NCBI RefSeq assembly: GCF_036884845.1
Contig: NZ_CP145732.1
Span: forward strand, 6,232,501-6,296,500
DNA: 64,000 bases
Direction of reading: 5' to 3'
Origin: Pseudomonas sp. MAG733B
GTDB taxonomy: Bacteria > Pseudomonadota > Gammaproteobacteria > Pseudomonadales > Pseudomonadaceae
Part shown: positions 28,754 to 37,812 of the stretch, in pieces
Layout of the letters: each line of letters starts with the position of its first letter
How positions within the stretch are numbered: the first letter of the stretch is position 1
The notes under the pieces: model-generated
The model's database searches: none
The model's input: the letters and a program-made list of their open reading frames with translations, nothing else
Told to the model about the DNA's origin: nothing
Made by a program: the position numbers and the translations under genes

Positions 28754-30691
28754 ATGTTCGATATCAGCACGTTCCCCAAAGCCGATGCCGTCCGCCGGGC
28801 TGCACAATTGAGTCAAGACGACTACCACCGCCTGTACCGCGAATCCATTGAACACCCCACTACGTTCTGGGCCGAACAGGCCACCCGCTTCCTCGACTGG
28901 AGCAAGCCGTGGGACACCGTCCAGCGCTATGACCTGAAAACCGGTGAGGCCAGCTGGTTTGCCGGCGGCAAATTGAACGTCAGCTACAACTGCATCGACC
29001 GGCACCTGGAAAAACGCGGCGATCAGATCGCGATCATCTGGGAAGGTGACGATCCCGCCGAATCCACCCAGATCACCTACAAAAAACTCCATCACAACGT
29101 CTGCCGCCTGGCCAACGTGCTCAAAAGCCGTGGCGTGAAGAAAGGCGACCGCGTGTGCATCTACATGCCGATGATTCCCGAAGCGGCCTACGCCATGCTC
29201 GCCTGCACGCGTATCGGTGCGGTGCATTCGGTGGTGTTCGGCGGTTTCTCCCCGGACTCGCTGCGCGACCGGATTCTCGACGCCGACTGCCGCACCGTGA
29301 TCACCGCCGATGAAGGCGTGCGCGGCGGCAAATTCGTGCCGCTGAAACAGAACGTCGACAAGGCGCTGCAAAGTTGTCCGGACGTGAGCACCGTGGTGGT
29401 GGTCGAGCGTACACAGAATGAAGTGAGCTGGGTTGAAGGCCGGGACATCTGGTATCACCAGGCGCTGCGCGACGTCGGCGACGACTGCCCGCCCGAACCG
29501 ATGGACGCCGAAGACCCGCTGTTCATCCTCTACACTTCCGGCAGCACCGGCAAACCGAAAGGCGTGCTGCACACCACCGGCGGTTATCTGCTGCAAGCGG
29601 CGATGACCTTCAAGTACGTGCTCGATTACCGCGACGGCGAAGTGTTCTGGTGCACCGCCGATGTCGGCTGGGTCACGGGCCACAGCTACATCGTCTACGG
29701 TCCGCTGGCCAACGGCGCAACGACGTTGATCTTCGAAGGCGTGCCGAGCTATCCGAGCACCTCACGCTTCTGGCAAGTGATCGACAAGCACAAGGTCAAC
29801 ATTTTCTATACCGCTCCGACCGCCCTGCGCGCCTTGATGCGTGAAGGTCCGGAACCGTTGAAGGAAACTTCCCGCGCCAGTGTCAGACTGCTCGGAACCG
29901 TCGGTGAGCCGATCAACCCGGAAGCGTGGGAATGGTACTTCCATCAGGTCGGTGAGGAGCGCTGCCCAATCGTCGACACGTGGTGGCAGACCGAAACCGG
30001 CGGCATCATGCTCAGCCCGTTGGTGAGCGCACAACGGATCAAACCCGGCTGCGCCACGCAACCGATGTTCGGCGTGCAACCAGTGTTGCTCGATGAGCAA
30101 GGCAAGGAAATCAAAGGCGCCGGCAGTGGCGTGCTAGCCATAAAATCAAGCTGGCCGGCGCAGATCCGCAGCGTCTATGGCGATCCGCAACGCATGGTCG
30201 ACACCTACTTCAAGCCTTACCCCGGCTATTACTTCACCGGTGACGGCGCTCGTCGCGATGAGGACGGCGATTACTGGATCACCGGGCGTATCGACGATGT
30301 GATCAACGTTTCCGGGCACCGCATCGGCACCGCCGAGGTGGAAAGCGCGCTGGTGCTGCATGACAGCATCGCCGAGGCCGCCGTGGTTGGTTACCCTCAC
30401 GACGTCAAAGGCCAGGGCATCTACGCGTTCGTCACACCCATGAACGGCGTCGAACCCGGCGACGAACTGAAGAAAGAGCTGCTGGCGATGGTCAGCAAGG
30501 AAATCGGCAGCTTCGCCAAGCCGGATCTGATCCAGTGGGCGCCGGCCTTGCCCAAAACCCGTTCAGGCAAGATCATGCGGCGTATCCTGCGCAAGATCGC
30601 CTGCAATGAACTCGACAGTCTTGGCGACACCTCGACCCTGGCCGACCCGAGCGTGGTGCAAGGCTTGATCGATAAACGCCTGAATCAATAA
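28754..30691 (+). CDS. acs: Acetyl-coenzyme A synthetase
   Basis: A 645-residue AMP-forming ligase that activates acetate. The ATP/AMP-binding motif [11 protein letters not shown] (about residues 258-268), the acetate/adenylate region WWQTETGG, the hinge [16 protein letters not shown] and the C-terminal catalytic Lys in TRSGKIMRR are all present. That Lys is the usual acetylation-control site. Its place next to pgi matches the acsB position of P. aeruginosa as I recall it. A likely Hfq/Crc site overlaps its ribosome site. Confidence 0.96.
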   Translation: MFDISTFPKADAVRRAAQLSQDDYHRLYRESIEHPTTFWAEQATRFLDWSKPWDTVQRYDLKTGEASWFAGGKLNVSYNCIDRHLEKRGDQIAIIWEGDDPAESTQITYKKLHHNVCRLANVLKSRGVKKGDRVCIYMPMIPEAAYAMLACTRIGAVHSVVFGGFSPDSLRDRILDADCRTVITADEGVRGGKFVPLKQNVDKALQSCPDVSTVVVVERTQNEVSWVEGRDIWYHQALRDVGDDCPPEPMDAEDPLFILYTSGSTGKPKGVLHTTGGYLLQAAMTFKYVLDYRDGEVFWCTADVGWVTGHSYIVYGPLANGATTLIFEGVPSYPSTSRFWQVIDKHKVNIFYTAPTALRALMREGPEPLKETSRASVRLLGTVGEPINPEAWEWYFHQVGEERCPIVDTWWQTETGGIMLSPLVSAQRIKPGCATQPMFGVQPVLLDEQGKEIKGAGSGVLAIKSSWPAQIRSVYGDPQRMVDTYFKPYPGYYFTGDGARRDEDGDYWITGRIDDVINVSGHRIGTAEVESALVLHDSIAEAAVVGYPHDVKGQGIYAFVTPMNGVEPGDELKKELLAMVSKEIGSFAKPDLIQWAPALPKTRSGKIMRRILRKIACNELDSLGDTSTLADPSVVQGLIDKRLNQ

Positions 30692-30702
30692 TGCACTGCC
30701 GT

Positions 30703-30794
30703 CTGTAGGAGCAAAGCTTGCTCGCGATGAACGATAACGCGGTCTACCGATGAACCGCGTCATCGTTCATCGCGAGCAAGCTTTGCTCCTACAA
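30703..30794. repeat. REP doublet (REPIN) after acs, extended palindrome
   Basis: Same family as 24091. Here the inner spacer is itself nearly palindromic (CGATGAACGATAACGCGGT against ACCGCGTCATCGTTCATCG), so almost the whole 92 bases can fold into one hairpin. It may end the acs transcript. Confidence 0.9.
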
Positions 30795-30819
30795 AAGCAT
30801 CATAAATTACCGGGATATC

Positions 30820-31692
30820 ATGGAATTCATCCGCACCCGCATTGAAACCCAGATCATGAGCCTGACCGGTCTGTCCTTGGGCAAGCTTGATCTGGAGAAC
30901 CCCAAGGGCGATCCCGGGCTGTTCGGGCCCGACTCCGTGAGCTGGCAGGTGCACGGCGACTTCAGCAGCATGCTCATCGGCGGCATCAGCGCCCTGATGT
31001 TGCAGGCCTTGCATCCGTTGGCGCTGGCCGGCGTGTGGGACCATTCGAATTTTCGTGAGGACATGCTCGGCCGGTTGCGTCGCACCGGGCAATTCATCTC
31101 CGGCACGACCTTCGGATCAAGACAGGACGCCGACTGGCTGATCGAAAAAGTCCGCACCATTCACCTGCAAGTGACCGGCACCGCGCCGGACGGTCGCCCT
31201 TACGCCGCCAGCGATCCCGACCTGCTGACCTGGGTGCATGTGGCCGAAGTCAGTAACTTCCTCGCGGCACATTTGCGGTATCGCAATCCGCATTTGTCCT
31301 TGTCCGATCAGGATCGCTATTACGCAGAAATCGCCCTGGTCGCCGAACGTCTGGGCGCGCGGAATGTGCCGCGCTCGCGGCAGGAAACTTCCGATTATCT
31401 CGAAGGCATCCGTCCGCAACTGCTGTGCGACGCACGCAGCCGGGAAGTGTTGCGGTTGTTATTGAACGCGCCGTCGCCCAGCCGTTTGGCCAGGCCTTTC
31501 GGCGGGCTGATGATGCAGGCCGGGATCGATCTGCTGCCGGATTGGGCCAGTGACATGCTTGGCGTCAGCCAGAACCCGCTGCAACGCAAGCTGATCCGCG
31601 CCAGCGTCAATCGCAGCGCGCCGATGCTGCGCTGGGCGGTGCGTAATGGCTCGGTGCAACGGGCCAAGCGGCGGATGGGGTTGTTGACCTGA
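30820..31692 (+). CDS. Oxygenase MpaB-like (DUF2236) family protein
   Basis: A 290-residue, mostly helical protein with the DUF2236 pattern: GPDSVSWQVHGDFSSML near residues 37-53, ALHPLALAGVWDHS, and HVAEVSNFLAAHLRY. The fungal member MpaB is a heme-type oxygenase in mycophenolic acid synthesis, but bacterial members have unassigned substrates, so only the family can be given. It stands alone between two REP doublets. Confidence 0.85.
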   Translation: MEFIRTRIETQIMSLTGLSLGKLDLENPKGDPGLFGPDSVSWQVHGDFSSMLIGGISALMLQALHPLALAGVWDHSNFREDMLGRLRRTGQFISGTTFGSRQDADWLIEKVRTIHLQVTGTAPDGRPYAASDPDLLTWVHVAEVSNFLAAHLRYRNPHLSLSDQDRYYAEIALVAERLGARNVPRSRQETSDYLEGIRPQLLCDARSREVLRLLLNAPSPSRLARPFGGLMMQAGIDLLPDWASDMLGVSQNPLQRKLIRASVNRSAPMLRWAVRNGSVQRAKRRMGLLT

Positions 31693-31715
31693 CGCTCCGC
31701 CTCATGCGGCTAGAC

Positions 31716-31831
31716 CTGTGGCGAGGGAGCTTGCTCCCGTTCGAGTGCGAAGCGCTCGCATAAAACTCCGACAAGGGCTGAGATTTTGGGGCTGCTTCGC
31801 AGCCCAGCGGGAGCAAGCTCCCTCGCCACAG
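31716..31831. repeat. REP doublet, GTGGCGAGGGAGCTTGCTCCCG family
   Basis: The outer inverted arms (CTGTGGCGAGGGAGCTTGCT and its complement) enclose two smaller hairpins, GAGTGCGAAGCGCTC and GGGCTGCTTCGCAGCCC. This family occurs only once in the window. Confidence 0.88.
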
Positions 31832-31874
31832 TGTTAAACTCCCGCGCCAAATTCCCTCCTGCAAGGCGCCCAGC

Positions 31875-32891
31875 ATGTCTTCCTTGAATCAGGCGCTGCG
31901 CGCCGCCCTTGAACATCGCCAGGATCTGCTCGCCGAGTTGCACAGCCAGGGCACCGATTGCTATCGCCTGTTCCATGGCAGCCAGGAAGGCGCCGGTGGC
32001 CTGACCATCGACCGCTACGGCCCGCAATTGCTGGTGCAGAGTTTCCATCAGTCGCTGGAACGCGAAGACCTGGTGCACCTGCACGAGACGATCAACCAGT
32101 ATTTGGGTCTAGAAACCCTGTTGATCTACAACGACCGTTCCCGTGGCAATTCGCGCATCGACCGCGAAGACACTGTCTACCGCGCCGACGAAGCAGCGCT
32201 GCAAGATCTGGTCGGCCATGAGTGGGGCCTGAACTATCGGGTGCGTGGGCGTCATGCCGGGCAGGACCCGCTGCTGTTCCTCGACCTGCGCAACACCCGT
32301 GGCTGGGTCAAGGACCACAGCAAAAACAAAAGCGTGCTGAATCTGTTTGCCTACACCTGCGGCGTTGGTCTCAGCGCGGCGGCCGGTGGCGCCAGCGAGG
32401 TGTGCAACCTGGACTTCGCCGAAGGCAATCTGGCGGTCGGTCGTGAAAACGGCTTGCTCAACCCACAATTGCCGACCATGGAATTCATCCAGTCCGATTA
32501 CTTCCCGGCCATCCGCCAACTCGCCGGCCTGCCCATCAGCCAGCGTCGCGGGCAAAAACTGCCGAGCTATCAGCGCCTGGAACAGCGTCAGTACGATCTG
32601 GTGCTGCTCGATCCACCGGCCTGGGCCAAGAGCGCGTTCGGCACCGTCGACCTGCTGCGCGACTACCAGAGCCTGCTCAAACCCGCCCTGCTGACCACCG
32701 CCGACAACGGCGTGCTGATCTGCTGCAACAATCTGGCAAAAGTCAGCATGGACGACTGGCGCGAGCAGGTTTTGCGTTGCGCCGAGAAAGCCGGGCGGCC
32801 GGTGCGCGAGTGGACAGTGATGAAACCCGGTGCCGATTTCCCGTCGATGGATCAGCAACCACCACTGAAAACCCTGATCCTGCAGCTCTGA
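31875..32891 (+). CDS. Class I SAM-dependent rRNA methyltransferase (RlmI-like)
   Basis: A 338-residue COG1092-type enzyme. The N-terminal domain includes GLTIDRYGPQLLVQSF. The Rossmann domain has motif I SVLNLFAYTCGVGLSAAAGG in part (about 153-170), an acidic motif (VCNLDFAEGNL), and the m5C-type DPPAWAKS catalytic region (about residues 246-253). RlmI makes 5-methylcytosine in 23S rRNA. The exact target here is inferred, because several paralogues share this fold. Confidence 0.88.
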   Translation: MSSLNQALRAALEHRQDLLAELHSQGTDCYRLFHGSQEGAGGLTIDRYGPQLLVQSFHQSLEREDLVHLHETINQYLGLETLLIYNDRSRGNSRIDREDTVYRADEAALQDLVGHEWGLNYRVRGRHAGQDPLLFLDLRNTRGWVKDHSKNKSVLNLFAYTCGVGLSAAAGGASEVCNLDFAEGNLAVGRENGLLNPQLPTMEFIQSDYFPAIRQLAGLPISQRRGQKLPSYQRLEQRQYDLVLLDPPAWAKSAFGTVDLLRDYQSLLKPALLTTADNGVLICCNNLAKVSMDDWREQVLRCAEKAGRPVREWTVMKPGADFPSMDQQPPLKTLILQL

Positions 32892-32984
32892 TCGGTGTCA
32901 GACAAATCTGAAAAATCCTGAACAGGCTGTTTGCTTCGGAACCGGAATCGCGTGCCATACTCCAAGGCACTCCGATTCAGACAG

Positions 32985-35936
32985 ATGAAGCCACGCATGT
33001 ACAAAGGATTGATTCGCGCCATCGGCGCCTTGTTGACTGCTCTGGCCCTCTACAGCTTGCTGGGCTTTCTGATTTTGCCGGGCATCGCCTTGCGCATCGC
33101 CAACCAGCAATTGGCCAATTATTCCACGACCCCCGCCACGCTTCAGCGGATCGAACTCAACCCGTTCAGCCTCGAAGTGACCCTTTGGGGCCTGAGCATC
33201 GGTGAGCCCGGCAAGGAACAGGTCGGCTTCGAACGCCTGTATGCCAACCTGCAACTCGATAGCCTGTGGACCAAGGCGCTGCATCTGTCGGAAATCGAAC
33301 TGGACAAGTCCAAAACCGAAATCCTCTTCAGCAAAGACGGCAAACTCAACCTGCTGGGGCTGTTCAAGATACCGGCTAGCGAACCGACCCCTGCCGATCC
33401 TGACGCCAAGCCGTTTCCGCTGCGTATAGACAGCATCAAACTTGCCGGTGGCGCCGTGCACTTTGAAGATGCCCGGCCGAGCGAGCCCATCGAATTCCTC
33501 TACGACGCCCTCGATTTCGAGCTGAAAAACCTCAGCACCCTGCCCGAAGACAGCGCCGACATGACCCTGGTGGCCGTCGGCCCCAACGGCGGGCAAATCG
33601 ACTGGACTGGCAACTTCAGCCTGATCCCGATCGCCTCCGAAGGTAAGCTGAAAATCACCGATGGCAAGATGAAAGCCTTCTGGCCCTACGTGCGCGATGC
33701 CGTGCCCCTGGACCTTGAAAGCGGCGTCATGAGCATCAGTACTGATTACAAACTCAATCTGTCCAAGGAAACCGAGCTGCTGCTGAGCAATGTCTCGGCC
33801 ACCATCGCGCCCTTCGCCATCAAGGCACCGGACGGTCGGCCGCTGGTGAAGCTCGAACGACTGGACGTCAGCGAAACCACTGTCGATCTGGCCAAACAGC
33901 AAGTTGTGGTCGGCAAGATCCGCAGCCACAAACTGGAAACCTGGGCCGCACTGGAAGCCGATGGCCAACTGGATTGGCAAAAGTTGTTCGCCAGCCAGCC
34001 GTCCAAACCCGCCGCCAAGGCTAACGCCGAACCGGCCAGCACGCCCGCTGCCGCCGACTCGCCAAAAGTGGAAGCAGCCCCAAGCAAGCCTTGGCAGGTA
34101 TTGCTCAACGACGTGCAACTGCGTGACTACCAAGTGCACCTGGCAGACCGCAAGGCTCAACCCGCCGTGGCACTGGAACTCGGCCCACTGAATCTCGACT
34201 TGCAGAAGTTCGACAGCCTCAACGGCTCGCCCTTCAACCTCAAGCTCGACACCGGCGTGGGCAAGCAAGGCAAGCTCATCGCCGAAGGCGAGGTCAATCT
34301 GGCGCCGGTCAGCGCCAAACTGAATGTGCAGACCAAGGACATCGACCTGCGTGTCGCCCAGTCCTACATCAGCCCGTTCATTCGCCTTGAGCTGCGCAGC
34401 GGCATGCTCGGCAGCGATCTGGCGGTCAACCTGAAAAGCACCGAGCCGCTGGCCTTCAGCGTCACCGGCCGCGCCCAGGTTGATCAACTGCACACCCTCG
34501 ACACCCTGAAAACCCGCGACTTCCTCAAGTGGCAGCAGGTGGTGGTCGAAGGCCTGAACTATCAACACGGCGACAGCCTGTCGATCGACAAGGTCAACCT
34601 GCTGCAACCCTATGTACGCTTCATGATCAACGATGACCGCACCACCAACATCGATGACTTGCTGATTCCGCAACCGGCCGACACCGGCGCCAAACCTGCC
34701 GCCGCCAAACCCGCGGCGAGCAAGGACAAGCCGCTGGGCATCCACATCGGCGGCATCGCCATCAATGACGGCTCGGCCAACTTCGCCGACTTCAGCCTCA
34801 CGCCGAACTTCGCCACCGCCGTCCAGCAACTCAACGGGCAGATCGGCACCATCGATAGCCGTCAGGCGAAACCGGCCAGCGTCGACGTCAAGGGCAAGGT
34901 CGACCGCTATGCGCCGGTCACCATCAAGGGCGCGGTCAACCCGTTCGACCCGATGGCCAGCCTCGACATCGCCACCAGCTTCAAACGCGTGGAACTGACC
35001 ACGCTGACGCCTTACTCCGGCAAATTCGCCGGTTACCGCATCCGCAAGGGCCGGCTGAATCTCGACCTGCATTACCAGATCACCAAGGGCCAGCTCAAAG
35101 CCGAAAACAAAGTGGTGGTCGAGCAGTTGCAACTGGGCGAGAAAGTCGACAGCCCGGACGCCGTGAGCCTGCCGCTGAAACTGGCGATTGCCTTGCTCAA
35201 GGACGTCGACGGCAAGATTTCCATCGAACTGCCGGTAACCGGCGACCTGAACAACCCGCAGTTCAGCGTCATGCCGATTGTCTGGCAAACCCTGCGCAAT
35301 CTGATCGTCAAGGCTGCGGCCGCGCCGTTCAAACTTATTGGCGGCCTTGTATCGGGCGGCGGTTCGGAAGATTTGGGCAGCGTGTCGTTCGCCCCAGGCT
35401 CAAGCGACTTGAGCAAGGACGCCGAAGGCGCTTTGGACAAGCTGAGCAAGGCCCTTAAAGAGCGCCCTGCCCTGCGCCTGGAAATCGAAGGTACGGCGGC
35501 GAAGAGCAGCGACGGTCCGCTGATTGCCGAGCAACGTCTGGAACGGGAATACCAGTACAACTACTACAAAATGCTCCAGCGTCGCGGCGACAAGGTTCCG
35601 GCCCAGGCTTCGTTGCTGGACGTTCCGGACAACGAAAAAGGTCCGCTGCTGGAAGGCATCTACCGCACACGCCTGAAGGTTCAGCCGCCTGCGGAATGGA
35701 AGGACCTGGGCAAGGATGATCGCACGGCGAAAATGCGCGAAGGCGTGATCCAGTTCTGGAGTTCCAGCGATGTGTTGCTGCGCCAGTTGGGCCAGGACCG
35801 CGCCAGCAGCATCAAGGACTATCTGGTCGACAAAGGCCAACTGGCCGATGACCGTGTGTACTTCATCGATGCGCAATTGGGCGAAGCGGAGAAGGACGGC
35901 AAGGTCGTGACGCCGATGCATCTGGACGCTGAATGA
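32985..35936 (+). CDS. DUF748 domain-containing large AsmA-like envelope protein
   Basis: A 983-residue protein anchored by one N-terminal helix (about residues 8-35) and otherwise periplasmic. The body is repetitive beta-rich DUF748/AsmA-like sequence with Ala/Pro-rich linkers near residues 340-370 and 560-575. The C-terminal 200 residues include FAPGSSDLSKDAEGALDKLS, which resembles OmpA-like peptidoglycan-binding folds (inference). AsmA-like proteins are linked to outer-membrane lipid transport and assembly. The ATG at 32985 is used; 32997 is also possible. Its stop overlaps the DUF2845 gene by ATGA. Confidence 0.85.
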   Translation: MKPRMYKGLIRAIGALLTALALYSLLGFLILPGIALRIANQQLANYSTTPATLQRIELNPFSLEVTLWGLSIGEPGKEQVGFERLYANLQLDSLWTKALHLSEIELDKSKTEILFSKDGKLNLLGLFKIPASEPTPADPDAKPFPLRIDSIKLAGGAVHFEDARPSEPIEFLYDALDFELKNLSTLPEDSADMTLVAVGPNGGQIDWTGNFSLIPIASEGKLKITDGKMKAFWPYVRDAVPLDLESGVMSISTDYKLNLSKETELLLSNVSATIAPFAIKAPDGRPLVKLERLDVSETTVDLAKQQVVVGKIRSHKLETWAALEADGQLDWQKLFASQPSKPAAKANAEPASTPAAADSPKVEAAPSKPWQVLLNDVQLRDYQVHLADRKAQPAVALELGPLNLDLQKFDSLNGSPFNLKLDTGVGKQGKLIAEGEVNLAPVSAKLNVQTKDIDLRVAQSYISPFIRLELRSGMLGSDLAVNLKSTEPLAFSVTGRAQVDQLHTLDTLKTRDFLKWQQVVVEGLNYQHGDSLSIDKVNLLQPYVRFMINDDRTTNIDDLLIPQPADTGAKPAAAKPAASKDKPLGIHIGGIAINDGSANFADFSLTPNFATAVQQLNGQIGTIDSRQAKPASVDVKGKVDRYAPVTIKGAVNPFDPMASLDIATSFKRVELTTLTPYSGKFAGYRIRKGRLNLDLHYQITKGQLKAENKVVVEQLQLGEKVDSPDAVSLPLKLAIALLKDVDGKISIELPVTGDLNNPQFSVMPIVWQTLRNLIVKAAAAPFKLIGGLVSGGGSEDLGSVSFAPGSSDLSKDAEGALDKLSKALKERPALRLEIEGTAAKSSDGPLIAEQRLEREYQYNYYKMLQRRGDKVPAQASLLDVPDNEKGPLLEGIYRTRLKVQPPAEWKDLGKDDRTAKMREGVIQFWSSSDVLLRQLGQDRASSIKDYLVDKGQLADDRVYFIDAQLGEAEKDGKVVTPMHLDAE

Positions 35937-36232
35937 TGGGGGTTCGGCTGCTGCTCGCACTTGCGCTGGCAATCGCTGCGAGCCAGGCCTCGGCAGCGGA
36001 CACCTTGCGGTGTGGTAGCCAATTGATCAGCGTCGGTGACCGGTCGAGCGAGGTGCTGCAGAAATGCGGCGAACCTGTCGGCCGTGATTTGCTGGGGTAC
36101 AAGCGCAGCGCCAATCGGCGGGAAGAGTTCCAGGTCGAGGAATGGACTTACGGGCCGAAGGGCGGGATGTATCAGTACTTGCGGTTCGAGGGGAATCGAT
36201 TGGTGCAGATCACCAGCAAGCGCGGTAATTAA
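35933..36232 (+). CDS. DUF2845 domain-containing periplasmic protein
   Basis: A 99-residue protein with a signal peptide (MGVRLLLALALAIAASQASA) followed by the DUF2845 domain: LRCGSQLISVGDRSSEVLQKCGEP with two cysteines probably bonded, then EEWTYGPKGG and LVQITSKR. It is translationally coupled to the large DUF748 gene, so the two may act together in the envelope (inference). Confidence 0.87.
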   Translation: MMGVRLLLALALAIAASQASAADTLRCGSQLISVGDRSSEVLQKCGEPVGRDLLGYKRSANRREEFQVEEWTYGPKGGMYQYLRFEGNRLVQITSKRGN

Positions 36233-36247
36233 TTCTCACGGATCAAA

Positions 36248-36337
36248 TGTGGGAGCGGGCTTGCTCGCGAATTCGGAGTGTCAGCGAACATCACCGTTCC
36301 ATGACACAACGCTTTCGCGAGCAAGCCCGCTCCCACA
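36248..36337. repeat. REP doublet (REPIN) between DUF2845 and BON genes
   Basis: TGTGGGAGCGGGCTTGCTCG and its inverted copy, the same family as 28584. Confidence 0.9.
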
Positions 36338-36367
36338 TTGGTTTTGCATTGATCCTGAAAATAGAAC

Positions 36368-36393
36368 AGGCCCCGACACGAATACCGGGGCCT
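36368..36393 (-). terminator. Probable terminator of the BON-domain gene
   Basis: AGGCCCCG and CGGGGCCT form an eight-base stem with a ten-base loop; on the minus strand it is followed by a T-rich but interrupted tail. It lies about 110 bases past the BON gene stop. Confidence 0.5.
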
Positions 36394-36501
36394 GTAATGG
36401 CCACATCCTTATGGCCGTTCGCATGAACTCCTGAGATGCGGCAGACGTATGACTTGGCCCGTCTACCGCGCCTTCTCCCGGTCCAGGCGAGAAGTCTTGC
36501 C

Positions 36502-36858
36502 TTACTCGGCTTTCAGGCCGTCAGCGGAGACCGCTTTGACGCCTTTGATTTTCTTGGCGATCGCCACGGCGGTGGTTTTCTGAGCGTCAGTTACCGCAGT
36601 AGTGGACGACAGAGACACGACGCCTTTGTTGGTTTCAACTTTGATATCGGTACCTGGGATGCCTTTTTCGGTGACCAGGTCGGCTTTGACTTTGGTAGTG
36701 ATCCAGGTATCGGAAGTAGCTTCTTTCGCTTCAGTCATTTCACCGGCGGCCAGCACCATTGGCGACTGGGTAGCCTGGGTGGTTTGGGCGAATGCGGCGT
36801 TGGCCATGGTCAGGGTCAGCGCGGTAGCAGCAGCGGCAGTGATAGCGAACTTCTTCAT
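36502..36858 (-). CDS. BON domain-containing periplasmic protein
   Basis: A 118-residue protein with a signal peptide ending at AAFA (residue 24) and one BON domain: SDTWITTKVKADLVTEKG, then VETNKGVVSLSSTT and AKKIKGVKAVSADG. BON proteins such as OsmY bind membranes or lipids and often respond to osmotic or stationary-phase stress. An AGGAG site precedes the ATG. A good sigma-54 promoter candidate lies 66 bases upstream, which is unusual for this family. Confidence 0.88.
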   Translation of the reverse strand: MKKFAITAAAATALTLTMANAAFAQTTQATQSPMVLAAGEMTEAKEATSDTWITTKVKADLVTEKGIPGTDIKVETNKGVVSLSSTTAVTDAQKTTAVAIAKKIKGVKAVSADGLKAE

Positions 36859-37117
36859 ACGAGTAACTCCTGTTTTTCTGGAAAGTCTGCTGGGTTCTTG
36901 TCAGCAGGGTTACCGGAGATATTGCGAACGCTGTGCCAAGTTTGAGACAGATAATTAATCGTTATAAATCAACTACTTACTAAAAAGGCAATTTTGCGGA
37001 CTCGTGCAAAATGCATGAGTTGAACTTTATCTACATGCAAGTTGCGGGTTTTCAACAAGGCCTAAAGCCATGAATTGTCGGAGGTTTTCTCATTTACTCG
37101 ACATCCTGGACGGCGAG
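36859..37117 (-). promoter_or_regulatory. BON gene upstream region with candidate sigma-54 promoter
   Basis: Gene-free. On the minus strand TTGGCACAGCGTTCGCAA (plus 36922-36939) has GG and GC separated by exactly ten bases and a full TTGGCAC, predicting a start near 36912. The rest is A/T-rich and could bend. I do not see the CbrB-type TGTTAC/GTAACA palindrome here, so the activator is unknown. Confidence 0.55.
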
Positions 37118-37149
37118 CAAAAAAATACCCCGCCAAGGGCGGGGTATCA
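37118..37149 (-). terminator. Intrinsic terminator after pilA
   Basis: ATACCCCGCC and GGCGGGGTAT form a near-perfect stem with a tiny loop; on the minus strand seven T follow. It begins 19 bases past the pilA stop. Confidence 0.9.
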
Positions 37150-37167
37150 GGCATGAAAAGCGATGGT

Positions 37168-37587
37168 TCAAGCTTTCGGAGCAACCCCCGTGCAGCCCTT
37201 CGGCGCGTATTCCTGATCCACAGTTGTGGCACACGTCCAGCCAGTCACCGTACGCGAAAGGGTAATGGTTTTATTCAGTACCGGACCCGGCGCATTAAGG
37301 ATCGTGCAACCAATAGTCCCGGTGCCATCAGCGGCTTTACCCGAGGCCGTGGTGGTGCAGTTCGAGGTGGCTGCTGTGCCGCCAACCTTGGTCAAATCAG
37401 GGTCGGTCCCTTGATTGATAATGTCCTCGAACGGCACCTTCAACGCCGAAATCTCGGCCAGCCCCGCCGTCACCTTGGCCCGCGCCTGATACTTGGAGTA
37501 AGCCGGTATCGCGAACGTCGCGAGAATCCCGATGATCGCCACCACGATCAGCAGCTCGATCAGGGAAAAACCTTTTTGAGTGTTCAT
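37168..37587 (-). CDS. pilA: Type IV major pilin PilA
   Basis: A 139-residue type IVa pilin. The short leader MNTQKG is cut by PilD before FSLIELLIVVAIIGILATFA, with Glu5 of the mature protein conserved. The globular domain has four cysteines: a pair in the middle (SNC and IGC) and a C-terminal pair (WTC and KGC) that would form the D-loop. I start at 37587, just before the leader, not at the longer frame. It is divergent from pilBCD, preceded by a sigma-54 promoter and followed by a strong terminator. Confidence 0.92.
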   Translation of the reverse strand: MNTQKGFSLIELLIVVAIIGILATFAIPAYSKYQARAKVTAGLAEISALKVPFEDIINQGTDPDLTKVGGTAATSNCTTTASGKAADGTGTIGCTILNAPGPVLNKTITLSRTVTGWTCATTVDQEYAPKGCTGVAPKA

Positions 37588-37636
37588 AGACAGCCTCCGT
37601 GCATGAGTCGAAATCTCATGATCTGAACCTGTCGCA

Positions 37637-37651
37637 GCACAGCCCATGCCA
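37637..37651 (-). promoter_or_regulatory. Sigma-54 promoter of pilA
   Basis: On the minus strand TGGCATGGGCTGTGC has the -24 GG and -12 GC ten bases apart. The predicted start is near 37625, leaving a 38-base leader. PilR, encoded at 60511, is the expected activator. Confidence 0.75.
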
Positions 37652-37812
37652 AGCCCCGTGCGCCCTATAGACGGGGGGCGTGTAGTCTGCGACGCCCTTT
37701 CCTACTCCCAGGATCCGCACTATCTGACGCTTTTTGTCACCTCACTACCGCTGGTTTGGCTCCATTGCTTGACTAGGCTATAAGTCATGAATTGTCTGCG
37801 TCCGGTATCCCA

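Noticed and set aside
32898..35288. A 796-codon frame opposite the DUF748 gene
   Set aside because: An antisense shadow with a repetitive Asp/Gly/Val-rich product and no motif. The plus strand has a membrane anchor and family pattern.
24091..36337. Regularly recurring palindromic repeats that might suggest a CRISPR array
   Set aside because: They are isolated inverted pairs kilobases apart with no uniform spacers and no cas genes; they are REP doublets.
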